From NCBI RefSeq assembly GCF_032854445.1, contig NC_088300.1, forward strand, positions 48,231,682 through 48,295,681: a DNA stretch of 64,000 nucleotides, written 5' to 3'. Source of the DNA: Liolophura sinensis (taxonomy: Eukaryota; Mollusca; Polyplacophora; Chitonida; Chitonidae). The notes under the pieces are model-generated. The model was not told the origin of the DNA. It made no database searches and saw only the letters and a program-made list of their open reading frames with translations. Below, in pieces: positions 12,922 to 25,619 of the stretch. Within the stretch, counting starts at the first letter, position 1; every line of letters begins with the position of its first letter. The position numbers and the translations under genes are program-made.

Positions 12922-13626
12922 ACACTTGTACATATTAATTATTGATTAAAATCTGTTAGCTTACATGAATTGTCAAGGTCAATGGTCTGCAAGATGACAC
13001 CTCCCAGATGGTACACATGCTATATATGGTAATGCTTCCACTTATGTTTATAAACTTTGATATAAAGTTAAACTTAGATTTTCTCCAGTTTAGTGCATAT
13101 TTTATTTATTGATCTTTCAGAGAAAATATAACAGATTTTGCCAAACTTCAACAACACATTAATCTTCACACGTCCTTTGTTATATTTTCCAAAAAATGTT
13201 AGTTAAGATAATTATAAGGGGAAATCTGTCACTGTGCTAAGCTGTCCACCCGATGAGATAACATGTAAATGAGGCAGCACAAAGATTCCCCTGTGCAATG
13301 TTCACACAGGTAAACACGTAAACAATATGATAGATTGAAAGCGAATTTTATGTCTAGTAAACCAAATACGTCCTTCCTTTCTATCGATAATGTCTCATAC
13401 AGTATTCGTAATTCTCAACAATCTGTACAGCAAAAGTGAAGTTAAATGGAAGGCTGCACTTTTACAACACAATACCACGTGCGATATCCCAGTCAAAATA
13501 GTCAGTCTTCAGCCATGTTTCTAAATATAGCAACTTGAGTGAGTTAATGGCCGAAGAGAAACCATGGATAAAACTGGATATTTGATTGTTCACACAAAGT
13601 CAGATACATTTCAGTAGACATCTGGA

Positions 13627-13962
13627 ATGAGTGAGTGAGAGCTTGGGCTTTAACGTCGTACTTAACAATTTTTCGGTCACATGATGAAGAAGAAGTCCTT
13701 ATAGTGCATGTAATGTGCCACTTCTCTTTTATCTAGTACAGCTTCACTCAGACCACTCACCAAAGGCAAGTAAGTCACCCAACCCGAGCCATTACACTGA
13801 TACAGGTCAACCAGTCGTTGCACTATCGCCATCATGCTGAACGCCAATCGAGGAAGTTACAACTTCCTTTTTCAAGGTCTTAGGTGTGACCCCACCCAGA
13901 ATTGACAGTGGGTCTCCTGTCTCCTGAAGCGGACGCTCTACCAACTGTGCTATCCGGGCTAG
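13627..13962 (-). mobile_element. tRNA-derived SINE of a second family
   Basis: Read on the minus strand, the element starts with a tRNA-like head: GCCCGGATAGCACAGTTGGT, then AGAGCGTCCGCTTCAGGAGA. The TAGCACAGTTGGTAGAGC stretch is a good A-box (5' D-arm) sequence, as in Lys-type tRNAs. A non-tRNA body follows (ccttgaaaaaggaagttgta; gcatgatggcgatagtgcaa) and the element ends near gttaagtacgacgttaaagc. The head is not a functional tRNA gene: the anticodon arm and T arm do not fold cleanly. The 86-codon ORF here (with ARIAQLVERPLQ) is just the translated head and body. Confidence 0.75.
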
Positions 13963-14436
13963 TAGTAGGCACCTGGAAGTCTGAACTTTATGATGATGAG
14001 GTCTAAAATAACAGCAAAATTTCATTCGCCGTCGGCAATATTTCTCTTTAAAGCAATGTATTGGCACATATGAACTGGCAGACTACAGATTACATTAGAA
14101 ATAGAGAAAGTGTGTTGTTCAGCTCATGTGTAGTGAGTTCTTTAAAAGCAAGCAGACTATATACATAGCAGTGCAGTTTCAACACAAACCATACACTAGA
14201 AGATTTATATTTTATACTGCATATCTTTTATCATAATAAACACTAAAATACAACTTACAGGTCGTTCTACAATAAGGCTGACATGAATGATTACCTTAAC
14301 TGGTAGCTTACTTCACTAACTTACTACTTTGTTCTTAAGGCAAGCTCCTCTTAATGCCATAAAAAAGGCCTTTAATTTGATGGAGTTGAAGAATTACAGT
14401 AGTTTATCCTAATTCAAACACAAATCATATAGCCAG

Positions 14437-14490
14437 TAATAATAAAAAAAACACAAATCATTTAGCCAGTAATAATAAAAAACACAAATG
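14437..14490. repeat. Short direct repeat
   Basis: The block acacaaatcat(at/tt)agccagtaataataaaa occurs twice in tandem, with a partial third start. It is a local slippage-type duplication in AT-rich intron. Confidence 0.7.
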
Positions 14491-15094
14491 CTTTAATTAT
14501 AAATCTCTTTCCTGTAAGATATCCGTGTGGTATTAAGACCTTATTACTTCATTACCTGTATGTATTATTTCATAGTTCTGCAACTATGACAACTTGGAGA
14601 AACCAGCCAAGCCAGGGAAAGAAAGGCGCCCGCAAAGTGAATACTAGTATGTATATATAGTATTTTTACACCAAAAACTGCACTTCTGCATATAGGTAAT
14701 GAAATATTACCCTTGGAGCTAAAAAATTTTTTCCAGTAGGATATCACCCTACCTTCCTAACAAACCTCAAAACACCTTTTTCTTAAATAACAGAACTCCC
14801 AGAATGAGGTAAAATGATTGTTAGTCTGGTTGAAATATTAGGTCGAATACAGATAATAGTTCTTTTGCTGCTTTTTCATAGGCTTTTTTGGGCAGGAATT
14901 AATTCAAAGAATCTATACCTTGTCTATTAAGAAAGTGAATTCAGCTTAATTTGGAAAATGTTTTTACAATTTGAATTGTCTGGAAAAAAAACTGAATTTG
15001 ATTGATTGGTTAAAGCAGCGAGTTTGCTTATACATTCTAAAACTATACATGTAACTAACACTTGGGACATGGAAGCCTTTAACATTTCCCCAGA

Positions 15095-15271
15095 GTTATT
15101 TTTACTTGACTGGTGTTTTACGCCGTACTCAAAAATATTTCACTTATACAACAGTGGCCAGCATTATGGTGGGAGGAAACCTAGCAGAGTTTGGGGGAAA
15201 CCCACGGCCATCCGCAGGTTGCTGGCAGACTTTCCCACGTACAGGCGGAGAGGAAGCCAGCATAAGCTACG
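15095..15271 (-). mobile_element. SINE-like element, head truncated
   Basis: Minus-orientation copy with a well kept tail and body: gactggtgttttacgccgta, gccagcattatggtgggagg, gcaggttgctggcagacttt, gaggaagccagcataagct. It stops before the B box, so the tRNA-like head is missing. Two overlapping ORFs of 90 and 67 codons are repeat translations. Confidence 0.85.
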
Positions 15272-16931
15272 AAGTTAATTACACACATGACAATTTATCT
15301 ATGGACTAATGCTAGGTACATGTTGAACATTCATCAATGTGTCTGTCCATCAAATATCAAACAGAAATTATCCATGAAGGCTAAAGGCAACAGAATCATT
15401 TCAATATACAAGATGTATGTTCTGCCAACTGTTCCTGCATTTGGTACATCACAAGGTAATTTGACAGAAAGGTCATCCTATGTGCATTAGAGCAATTGTA
15501 ATTTCCTATAACTTGCATGTACACACAACAGTACCAGGGAGTGGAACTGTCAACAATTCAGTCAGTAAACAAAACAGAGCAAAAAACATAACAAGGGACT
15601 AACTGCTCTCATGTGGCTCAGAGGTTATAGTCATTCTTAAAGAATTTTTGCTAGGTGTAACAGGACATAATCAGAAAATAAAAAGGCATGGAAAGGCTTT
15701 TCTGGTTAATGAAAAGTATTGGGATTTTTAACACTGAGTAAAAATACTAAAAAATTCTAACAAAAAGCCTACTAAAAACTAGGGTCTTTCTTGGAGGGTT
15801 GACCAGGTTATGCTTAGTGCACATTCTAATGATGGCTCAAGAATCAACAAACTTGGTGCTTCCCTCACAGTAAACAGTACAGAACTGGCCATCCTGGTGT
15901 CAGCAAACGGTGACTAGGTGTATGGGGTGTCAGGTCTGATGTGTTGTAGTCAGGACGCACTAAACATATGTTACCTATGGGACCAAAATGTTGAAAGCGT
16001 GGTTAAACCCAAAGCTAACACTCACTTTTGACCACAAAGCTTGACTGTGCAGACAACGTGAAATGAAGTCATTGTTCAATAGCCACTGAAGGCAAGAAGG
16101 AGGTAATGTAATTGAGAGTAACTGATACATGTATTTGTGACAGTTGATATTTTAGTGTGATAGATCAAAACTGTCATGCCAAAACCCACATGACAAAAAT
16201 ATATATACAAATAGTGTATTGATACCTGCTTGTCCACAAGAATAAAGGATGACTAACTGCATTCTTTCTTTTCCTTTATTTTAAAGTCAGGTTGTACGGT
16301 CAAACAAAATGTCTCTTCCAAGAACCAAAGAATGGAGAATCAATTCACTGACTGACTGATTGATTGATAACTGTTGTTCAACAAAAAACAATAAATTTCA
16401 TACCAAAGAATTTTTCATTAGTTCGACGGTTATAAGTTTTATAGTTTGAGGACAAAAAAGTACACAGCATAAACCACCGACTTTTGGCACATTACTGAGA
16501 AATTTTCCCACAGCGAGGTAAAGATATGCATGTACGTCATCTTGGCGGAAGGCAGGTGGTCTTGAAGAAATGTTTGAGTGTGGAAATGGCCACATGAAGC
16601 CTGGAAACCCCTGCACAAAACAGTATTTGACAGGGGTTTGGTACAGAACAAAACTGCCTTCGTAACTTGAGTGATAATGTGAACAACTGGAAGATTTGCC
16701 ATTATGTCCTACACCGGCTTACAAATTATTTCCAGGCTTGCCAAACAAACGTGGATGACTGCTTATTGTTATCAAAGCCTCACAGGCAATGACAGCAAGT
16801 CAAATCGAGAAATTCCCTGTCCAAAGCAAGTTTTGAGCCTGCATCTTGTGTGTACTATTGGCTGAAAGTTAAGCTACTTCACGACACTGTCACACCCACC
16901 CTATGGTTAAACAATACATGTACATACATGT

Positions 16932-17010
16932 ATTCCTTCAACTGGGTAATATGGCAAAGCACATAGGTAAATTGACAAGTAATTCATGGATGGGGCAAAC
17001 AGAAAGTGGA
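16932..17010 (+). repeat. 80-bp direct repeat, copy 1
   Basis: The block starts attccttcaactgggtaata and ends gcaaacagaaagtgga. It recurs with few changes at 17271-17349. The two copies flank a (TA)n tract. Confidence 0.85.
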
Positions 17011-17050
17011 CATGTACATACATGTATTAGTCCATGAATATACATGGACT

Positions 17051-17053
<3 letters not shown>

Positions 17054-17119
<66 letters not shown>

Positions 17120-17120
17120 T
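17054..17120. repeat. (TA)n microsatellite
   Basis: About 67 bp of near-perfect TA dinucleotides, with one interruption (taa) near 17112. It lies between the two copies of the 80-bp direct repeat. Confidence 0.95.
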
Positions 17121-17270
17121 GTATTCATCTTCATTGTACTTCATCAAAACATAAACTTATCACGTTAACAAAGATGTGTAAAAGTGCATTATATGGTAAA
17201 TATAGACAAAATATAGCCTGTGTGTGCTGACGTTACCTAGACTTTGATTTGTTCCACAACGCCACAAGGA

Positions 17271-17349
17271 ATTCCTTCAACTGGGTAACATGGCAAAGCA
17301 CACAGGTAAATTGACAAGTAATTCATAGATGCAGCAAACAGAAAGTGGA
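17271..17349 (+). repeat. 80-bp direct repeat, copy 2
   Basis: Second copy of the block at 16932-17010 (attccttcaactgggtaaca to gcaaacagaaagtgga), differing at only a handful of positions. Confidence 0.85.
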
Positions 17350-17947
17350 TTTTGATTATACACAGATATGGTGTGTCCACATGCAAGTAGTGTTTAATCA
17401 AGATAATAGCTTTTTTCCATCAGTGATTGAGATTTGTGATTATTTATGTACTTGGGCTGTTTTTGCTGGGTCTGGTATAAAGACCATCGCTCGGGGGCAA
17501 AACATATAGCACTGCAGTGATAACGGCACGTCATATCACAGCATATCATCACATACCACCAGTCTGCAGCTAGTCAGGCTGAGATGAGTTCACACGTCTG
17601 CCAAGTTCTGGCAGACAATTATCTAAGGACCACAGCTGGATACTGTGTACACTTACATGCAGTCAATAGAATATTGGCCTTCTAGTCAATGCAAATAATT
17701 GCATTCAGTGCAATAAATAAGATTATGCACTGGGATATGTGGCTGAGTCGCAACTAGGTTTTCCAAATAAGCTCTCAGCATCTTTGTGATGCACATTAAT
17801 ATGGTCAAACCATGAAATGCATGCTTAACACATACTGGAAAGCACTGCATTTTAGGAGCTTAGAGTTCACTTTCTAAGCAGGCAGCCTGGAAATACAACG
17901 CTTGGCATTGACAATACTGTAGAAGAAACATATCATTTGTACATGAT

Positions 17948-18050
17948 GATTTATTTATTTGATTGTTGTTGTTATGTTGTACTCAAGAATATTTCACTTA
18001 TATGATGGCGGACAGCATTATGATTGGAGAAACCGGGCAGAGCCCGGGGT
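17948..18050 (-). mobile_element. SINE-like element, 3' half
   Basis: Minus-orientation copy: gatttatttatttgattgtt, gtactcaagaatatttcact, gacagcattatgattggaga, aaccgggcagagcccgggg. It breaks off there. About half of the element is present. Confidence 0.8.
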
Positions 18051-19033
18051 TGTACACTCTAATATAGTTCTAGTTTTATGAAACTTGAATCTTGATTAAC
18101 CTAAACAACCAATTTTTAGCATGATTTGAACAATAAATGTATGCATAAATTTGACAAAAAGAGTGCTGTAGTGGTTGAAAGGTTGAACCAATTTGCATTA
18201 TATGTACTTCAGAGTTAAGGCATGACCACTAATACACAGGACAAGATTGGGTTAACCTTATTTTCTCACTGTGTGACAAACACAAAGTGAATATCATGTG
18301 CTATACAGTCATAAAGTCACTAGAACAAAGGAAATATCTGTTGTGTTATGGTAAAGATCTGTGTCCACTTTCCCAATATTTACAATTCCTTTTCAAATAA
18401 TATTTCTCCTAATGTTATCAATCTATGTTATATGTCTCCTATGACCTTCTAGCCCAGGCAATGCCATTTCTGAGAAAATAGCTTAAAGAGATTCTCTGAA
18501 AGCAAGCCCCAGGCCTATATATATGCATTCTACATGAATGTACAAAATGTTCAGCAACACGAAAACCATTATATCTAAAAATAAATACACCTTAAAAATC
18601 ACACTTTTTTTCTGTAGCTAACCAAAGCTCTTGACATAACACATTTGCAACTACGGTCAAACTAAAACCGTGTCCCCAGTGTGCTCCTCAAAAGCAATTC
18701 ACAAACTCAGTAATGGAGTTAACACTCAGGGATGCAATATCTACATAGAAGTAAATATTTTTTCTATGAACAAGTCTAACACAGTAAATCATTTTTTTAT
18801 TTCTTGGAATTTCACCAACTAGTCACGAACTCTACAAACTGTAGTACACTACAAAGGGTGATTGACCAGAGAAGAATCACCTGAAGCTGCATGTTATTTA
18901 CTGTAAATAATAAAAAAAAATTCACCATCTTTTCACTATCTTTAGTTCAGCTGAGTGACCAGTTGGTGAAAAATTCCATGAAATTGTAGGTGTGATTATA
19001 TAATGGAAATTGTGTTGTCTATTATTCACAAAC

Positions 19034-19215
19034 CTGATTTTGCTCAGTCTTTGTCTGCTCTGTCTGCTCTAGCTGAAGCAGAGTGCCATCCTCATCGGTG
19101 GATTTCTGACTGAAATCAAAACTCAGCGAGGAGCCGCTCCTCAGTTCCTCCAATCCTGCTGAGGAGAACTCCTCAGAAAGTGCAGGCTCTGTCTCTGAAC
19201 TCAAGGAGATTTGAT
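19034..19215 (-). CDS. MINDY-family deubiquitinase, coding exon 2
   Basis: This 182-nt internal exon has an acceptor TATACAG|ATC at 19216 and a donor CAG|GTTTGT at 19033. With the one-base overhang from exon 1 it encodes 61 whole residues and ends in phase 0. The product is rich in Ser, Glu and Gln (for example SSETEPALSEEF and LEQTEQTKTEQNQ), probably disordered and acidic. It lies in the linker before the catalytic domain. No domain is visible. The match of phases on both sides and the clean splice sites support it. Introns of about 2.1 kb upstream and 10 kb downstream flank it. Confidence 0.72.
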
Positions 19216-21290
19216 CTGTATAAACAACAGGTAATGAACCTTACTAATAATAGTAAAGTGTATATAGACTGCCAGCATAACTAAAAAAATCAACAATAAC
19301 TGTATTTAAAGTGCTTCCTCAGTCCTAGGCGAGACCAGGCAGAAATATTAAAATGATACAAAGGAGATCCTGTAAAACAGAGCTAACGCCACGGCTCGAA
19401 AAGATTTACGACGAATAACATTACTTCCACCTCATAAGCAAAGAGTCCTCAAAAACAAAATCTTCCTCAGTTTTCCTGATATGATGTGATAATATTCCAT
19501 ATTCTGGTCAAAAATCAGAGAGATATGATGTTGAGTAAGACACTTCTACTGGAATCAGTGTTTGAAAGTAGGGTCATCTGTGGCTGTATGTCAGCGATGG
19601 GTAAAAATCAAGCAGGCACAAACCAGAAGGAATCAAATGATATTTTACTTTTAGCATGAAGATTTTCTTCTTGGGCACCCTGAAATTAATTTCCTTTTTA
19701 GCAACCCATTCACATGATACATGTACTCAAATTTCACACATTTTTCTGTTTGAAATCAATGTGATACTGTCAAGACATCAAACCTACTTTTTATAATCAC
19801 TTTTCATTAATTTTTGCGACAAATCTGGATAGAACCCTTTGTTAACAGTGTACAAGTTCATGAGATTTATGGAAAAGGATTAGTCAGTTGTTGGAACTTG
19901 TGCCCAGGTGTTCAGTACAGTACAATAAACTATGTTCAGCTTAATGTGTGAGTAATATTTCCTTTCCTTTCTTCACCAACTCCCGGTTTCATCTTTTCTC
20001 ATCTCAAGGCTTACACATTGCCTTACGTTGTAACGGGGCAAAGCTAAGGCGATGATGACAAATATGCAGCCTGGATCAGTATTCGAATATAAACTTGTCA
20101 AATAATGGTCTGAGGATATTTGTACAATGTGTAGGGTTTTGCTGACATAGTTATTTTGAATCATTTTGAAGAAGAGAGAGAGATACAGGCCTGTATCATG
20201 TAACAGTTCAATGATCTTCCAATCTGCCAATCAGAAATGTATACAGCAGAGCTCTTAAGGTATTTCAGGCCGTTTGCAGACGTCTTTACCCGTAGGGCCT
20301 TATGTATGCAGCTAGCCCCAGGTGTCTATATATTCGAGACTGCAAACATACAGGTATTAGCAGTTTTACTCGTGCCAACACGCATACTCGTTCAAACAAG
20401 GCAGTGAAAACACTCTAAATAACATGGGAGTTAATACAAAACTCTGCTTCAAGGCTTCATATGTCTAAGACCAGGTTTTGTTGACGTTCACAAATTATAT
20501 ATGCTGTGCACATTGTTCTATTGTCTTATGTACTATAATTTCTGGTTACTATCAGTCGTACTTCTCTGAATATCATCCAATGTTGTTCATTTCCCATACA
20601 TTCCAATGTTATCTTTCACCTCATCATCTGCTTGCCTACGTACTCCTCTAGGAGTGAAGCACCCGATTTCCGTGGTCTCCAATTATATTTTATATACTGA
20701 GCTGGTTACCAATGGCAAACTGTAAGTCCTTCTCAACTGATGTCTCCTGTCCAAAACAAGGGTCAGATGTGGCTATCCTTTTAATTTGGCGGTACATGGA
20801 ACACCTGACGTATATGCCACGTGGTAATTGCATGCCAGTCATGTATTCATAACACAGCTTACTATTTAAAAACAAATCGGCTAAAGGGCACATCTTCACA
20901 AGTTTAACGAGCATGCGGCATACAGGAATGATCATTTTGTCAAGACCCTTAACTGTCCATGATGAAAATAAAATGAATGTGCCGTTCTGACAGCCGTTTT
21001 GGACTACGGACATCATTTGGAAAGGACTAATTTGGCATGTGTATCATTTACCACCGGCTATCACTGTAGCTGTGATTCTCCGCTAGCCTGGTATGAAAAA
21101 AGGAGTTGGAATAGCCACCTGAGGCTGCTAAAATGCTTTAGCTTACAACCTTCTACACTGCGCTGGAAATGTGTCCATACAGTAAAGCCTACAATACAGT
21201 ATCTGTCTTGTACAATGAATACCAAAATCCACGTAAAACCAAAACCAATTTATCATTCATGCTCTTCAACATATCATATCCTATAATCAC
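19216..21290 (-). other. Intron 1 of the MINDY gene
   Basis: A 2.1-kb intron between the two low-complexity N-terminal exons. I see no repeat or coding exon in it that I can support. A 108-codon minus-strand ORF at 20690-21016 has no recognisable motif and no convincing splice context. Confidence 0.7.
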
Positions 21291-21744
21291 CCGAGGTTGT
21301 CGTCGTCTCTGCAGTGTCATCATTCGACACGTTACTCTTCTCTTGCAGGTCATCCCTATCTGGGCTAGCATCACCTTCATCATGCTCATCTACACTTTTT
21401 GTCTCTACATCCAATGTTGTGAGATCAGCTGCATTATGAGAACTGATGTACGCTGATTGTTGTTCAGTGTCCACACACTCTACACTATTTGCTACATCAG
21501 GGGTTAAGTTGCCAGTGTTTTCTTCTGGACTATTTGCAGTGACATTAACAGAGGGAGTCAAATCCTTGTTTATCTCCTGACATGGTGAGAGTGTAGTTGT
21601 TGTTGTTGTGGCAGAATTGACAACCTGCTCAGAATCCCCGTCCTTGTCTTTATCCAGTGAACCAGATATTGGTTTCACCGGACCTTCCATCCCCGTTTTG
21701 GTTGATGTCTCCACTCCTATTTGTACTTCTTCAGTCTGAGACAT
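21291..21744 (-). CDS. MINDY-family deubiquitinase, coding exon 1 (N-terminal extension)
   Basis: This is the proposed first coding exon of the minus-strand MINDY gene. Translation starts at the ATG at 21744-21742 (MSQTEEVQIG) and runs 151 codons plus one base. The product is acidic and low in complexity, rich in Thr, Ser, Asp and Glu, with no folded domain visible. The donor at 21290-21289 reads TCGG|GTGATT, which is weak. It leaves a one-base overhang that joins the acceptor at 19215 to make a GAT codon, so the frame is kept. Vertebrate MINDY-2 also carries a long disordered N-terminal region before the catalytic domain, so the extension fits the family. The exon itself shows no recognisable homology; assignment rests on phase, order and strand. 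An acceptor-like GTAG just upstream, at about 21757, could mean a separate 5'UTR exon. Confidence 0.72.
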
Positions 21745-22110
21745 GTCTTATTTAACCTACAAACAACGCAGAAACATCATCATCACAGCTGTACATTTCC
21801 TTCCATCACAACATCAACCATGACAAGCTAATTTCTCGTCTGACGAGATTATGCGAGATGAAAACAAGCGCATGCTCAGCAGTCCACTCAGCCATCTTTC
21901 AAGGGGGTGCAGAAACCGACTTTTCTCTGAACTTTGTTGACAAGTCTTGTTAAAATAGTATCCGAGCTAGAATTTTGGTTCACATGTGTATTTTTCAAAT
22001 AATGGAACCTATTTATGGATTTGACAATTTTGATGTGACGTCCTTGTGGAAGCAGTCGCGTGCCACGAAGACAAGTCGGCTTGTGAGTGCGAGTGGGGTT
22101 TCACGATTCC
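21745..22110. promoter_or_regulatory. Likely promoter / 5'UTR of the MINDY gene
   Basis: The stretch upstream of the MINDY ATG is relatively rich in CG dinucleotides (tctcgtctgacgagatt; gcagtcgcgtgccacgaaga) compared with the flanking AT-rich sequence. A CRE-like TGACGTCC lies at 22036-22043. No clear TATA box stands at a fixed distance. Location by context; the transcription start is not visible, and a divergent plus-strand transcript is possible. Confidence 0.35.
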
Positions 22111-22949
22111 TTCTTTCGCCCAGTTTGTGTCACTTTTTTATGTGAATGTTAAAAGTGCTCTTTGTGTGAATGGCCGTGCAACTCATTGCAGTCGAACTAT
22201 GATGTTTCTTTACTTATAGACATGAACATTGAAGGATTTTTTATCTGCAATTAAAGGCGTTCTCGTCGATGTTAGTGAATTGCACTGCTAAACAGTTTTG
22301 ACAGTTCATGTGAATGACACTTGTGTCAAGTTATATGTCCGGCCATCTTCATGTATATTATCACTGACTAAGGATTTGGGTGAACTGCTCGATTTAACAT
22401 TGCCTTTTCCCCTCATATACCTGCACAATTGACAGCAATGACAAGGTAGGCTTAAACATTGTGTTGAAAGGTAGCTTTGTCATATATATTTTTAGTCCAT
22501 CTAGATGTTACACTGTTATGATGAATGTAAGCATTTTAAAACAATCTAGATGGTCCAGTAAATTTTATAATGGTTATACTTCAAGTTATGAAACATAATA
22601 AAGTTAAAGTACACATTTGAACACAGTTGAGTAATTTCCAACTTCCAGGAAAGTAACAGAATCACGTTTATATTCCGGTATATGGCATGATGCCATTCTT
22701 ATACATAGGTAACACAAAAAGACAACCTGGTTTACTTTAGGCCTGCCTATTATTGAGAATTAGTGAGTTCCATACTGTTTTTTTCCTTCGCTTCAGAAGT
22801 GAAGAATTGTAAAATAAGAACAGTTGAGAATGGAGAAAAGTGACACGTGTAAGATGAATAAACATAATCAACCTTGAAAGTAAGTACATGAAATCATCAA
22901 CACTTGATTTGTTTAAATAATATTTAGTCAACTTGAAGTTTAGTCAACC

Positions 22950-23360
22950 AGTTGAGCAGTGATGAGTAGTCTGAACGGGTTCTTCTGTTCGACAACATTC
23001 AACACCTTCCAAATTTGTTGAATCGGAAATGTGCATGTGTATTTTTTGTCATGAGGTTGAGTGAATGTAGCAAATCAGCAGGCTTGTAGAAATAACATGA
23101 TGTCTTAAGGCACGTGACCTGGGCAAAATGGCAGCACCATTTTGAGACAATTTCGTTGTAAGGCCATGACAGTAAGAGCAGTCGATAAACCCATGACACA
23201 ATTCTTCCAGCTGTTCATCATTGTGTCTCGTGCATTGGAGAGAAAAATGGAAATTTCCCTCCAATTTATTGAAAGCTTGATAAAAAACACAGCTCAACAC
23301 GGTTCAACACACGACAACTTGCTGTTGAGTCGACAAAAGTTGAATGATGTTGGATAGTCT
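22950..23360. repeat. TTCAAC/GTTGAA-rich, partly inverted segment
   Basis: The ends carry related motifs in opposite orientation: cgacaacattcaacacctt near 22991 and gttgaatgatgttggatag near 23339. Further ttcaac or gttgag motifs lie between. It resembles a degraded non-autonomous DNA element, but the ends do not align perfectly and no target duplication is clear. Overlapping ORFs of 61 to 83 codons on both strands have no recognisable domain. Confidence 0.3.
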
Positions 23361-24619
23361 GGAAGGAGCTTAAGTGCTCGGGTGTATATAGTGGAATACA
23401 TACATGTATTCTCCAGTTTTCATCAGTGTTAAACTTGAAGAAAACTTACAGTGAAATAGTTAATGTATGGATTTAATTTTTTTGTCAAACCTGGACACTT
23501 GTAAGTTGACTTTATTTGAACTGGCTTATTCCATTGTTCACTCTCAAATGCCTTACGCCATTACAGCTTGTAACATTTGAATGGAGAGAACAGAACAGCC
23601 ATGACGTTGCATGTTTAACATAGGTAACATTAACAAAAGAAAGAACTGATTTAATTACTGCAATAAAACATTCATCAGTTTTTCCTTTTATTCATGAAGG
23701 ATGATTTTGAATGATTTAATATTACAAAACTCCTGTTTTACAAATTTAAATGTCACATGAAGTAAATCAGACAAATACATATAGTTTGTTTTCTGTGACA
23801 TGTTAAGGTGGGGTAAGTTTACATGCAGTATGTGTCAGAGAAGTGAAATAGGGATGTCTTAATTTGTATGGAATGATTACCTTGTCATGAGCATCTTAGA
23901 GGTGCTTGTTTTGAATTAATGTTATTGTACATGTATACTCATTTTTTCTGCATGTCATGTATGAATGCTCAAAGTGAACAATACTTGGGTTACATGAAAT
24001 GAGTTCTATTTCCTGACATGCCTGAAAGCAAATCATGCAAAGAAAGCAGATCATTGCCATGTTTTGCAACCTTAGTTAGAGTGATTTTTTGCAATACCTA
24101 CTTTGTTTTGAATCATGTTCACAATCATTTTTTTTTTACCAGACCTGATTTGTCAGAGATCATGAGCATCAGTGAGGTTATATGATCTAACATAGTCACT
24201 TTTTTGAATGACAATCACATCTTAGTAATGGTTGGCCAGTCAGAGTATAAAACAGTTTTGATATCTATTTTAGTTGTGCCCTGTGGGTTTAATGCTCTGT
24301 ATGTGCACACCAAAATATGCTACCTAGAAGACTGAAAGAATGTGTCGAAGCATCCCTTCTTGAGGTGGTGCAGGGTGTCAGAATTTCATTTTTCTTTTCC
24401 CTATGCACCTGCGCACTTGGACAGGTGGATGACAGCTAGTGACGATACCTTGTCAGCAAAGGACATCTGTAAACCTGGCAGATAGATTTAGTGTGTACAG
24501 TTAAGTGTCATATTAATTCAACTATGCTGTCAATACAAATGATGAATGAGTTTTACTCAGGTCGTTTTGCTGATAGGGTTGCTGGTATTGAAACTCCATA
24601 CATGTAGTGGTTACAAGAT

Positions 24620-24800
24620 TTATTTTATTTCTTTATTTGTTTAGTGCTTAATGCCATATTTAAGAATTTTTCACTTTTACAATGAGGTGAGTGTTATAAG
24701 TTGTGGAAACCAGAATGCCAGAGGTAAGCCACAAACCTGTGGCAAATTACTGGACAACCTTCCTTCATGTAGTCGCCAAAGATTGTTACTACTGAAATGG
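24620..24800 (-). mobile_element. Highly diverged SINE-like copy
   Basis: Minus-orientation remnant: ttgtttagtgcttaatgcca, taagaatttttcacttttac, then a body resembling the family (gtggaaaccagaatgccaga; caaattactggacaaccttc). It is the most diverged copy in the window, so it is probably an old insertion. Confidence 0.5.
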
Positions 24801-25619
24801 TCACACATGTCCTCAACCACTTACTGTCACCAAGGCCCCTCAGGCTGTGAAAGTGAGGAAATTGCCATCAGTTTAGACACGGGTTCATCTGTAAACACAC
24901 ATAGAATTAAACATATTACAAATGATGCCATTTTATGACAGGATGCCTCCTTGGCAGCAGAAAGAACTGTGTTAAGCTGAACACACCAAAATGTTATTTT
25001 AAACTGACTTTTGAGTTCCTTTCATTTGAGTTCTTTTAAAAATTATTTGCATAGGTATAACCTATTTGTAGTCTTGATCAATGTAGAGGAAAAGTTGTCA
25101 TACTAATTTACACATTTTGGACTGTTAGGAGAGGACTGTTAAAATAGGCTCTATAACTTGTCTGTAGAGGGAATCACCATGTATATTGCATGAATTTAAC
25201 TTTGGTTTCCACTTTGCACAACTAAGTTAAAATAGAGTAACCTTCCTAAGAGGGGTGAGACTATTTCATTGTTTTCAACCTCGGAGACATGTGATAACGT
25301 TCTGGCTAATCCTGCGGAGATTTCAGTGCTCTTAAAAGATTAGCGTCCAGATAGGTTATTTCTTCATAAATAGCTGCCCCTGTATATATTGTTAAATAGA
25401 GTGTAAAAAAGATTTTGAAAAAAAAAATCTGAGTAATATGGCATTAAAATCACTGGATAATGAGGCTGGGTTTATGCATTTTTTCCAGCAGCACTCGGAA
25501 GTCTTCCCCAAATGATGTCATACAAGTCCAACCTTTATGCACTGTCAGAGCTTCGTCATTTAGTTCAGTGTTAAGAAAGGCACAAAAGTGACAACAAGCA
25601 TATCAAATATCTCCACATC

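Larger units (their letters stand above)
9073..19033 (-). other. Intron 2 of the MINDY gene (about 10 kb)
   Basis: This is a long intron with no coding exon that I could support. It contains a T26 run (12896-12921), a tRNA-headed element (13627-13962), a short direct repeat (14437-14490), a SINE-like copy (15095-15271), an 80-bp duplication around a (TA)n tract (16932-17349) and a truncated SINE copy (17948-18050). The stretch 9100-12890 looks like plain AT-rich intron. Confidence 0.75.
22111..25619. other. Intergenic spacer, left part
   Basis: AT-rich DNA between the two head-to-head genes. It holds a GTTGAA/TTCAAC-rich segment (22950-23360) and a diverged SINE-like copy (24620-24800). No coding exon is supported. 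Confidence 0.6.

Noticed and set aside
13807-14067. 86-codon minus-strand ORF containing ARIAQLVERPLQ, and a possible tRNA gene
   Set aside because: The sequence is the tRNA-like head and body of a SINE. The head does not complete a tRNA cloverleaf.
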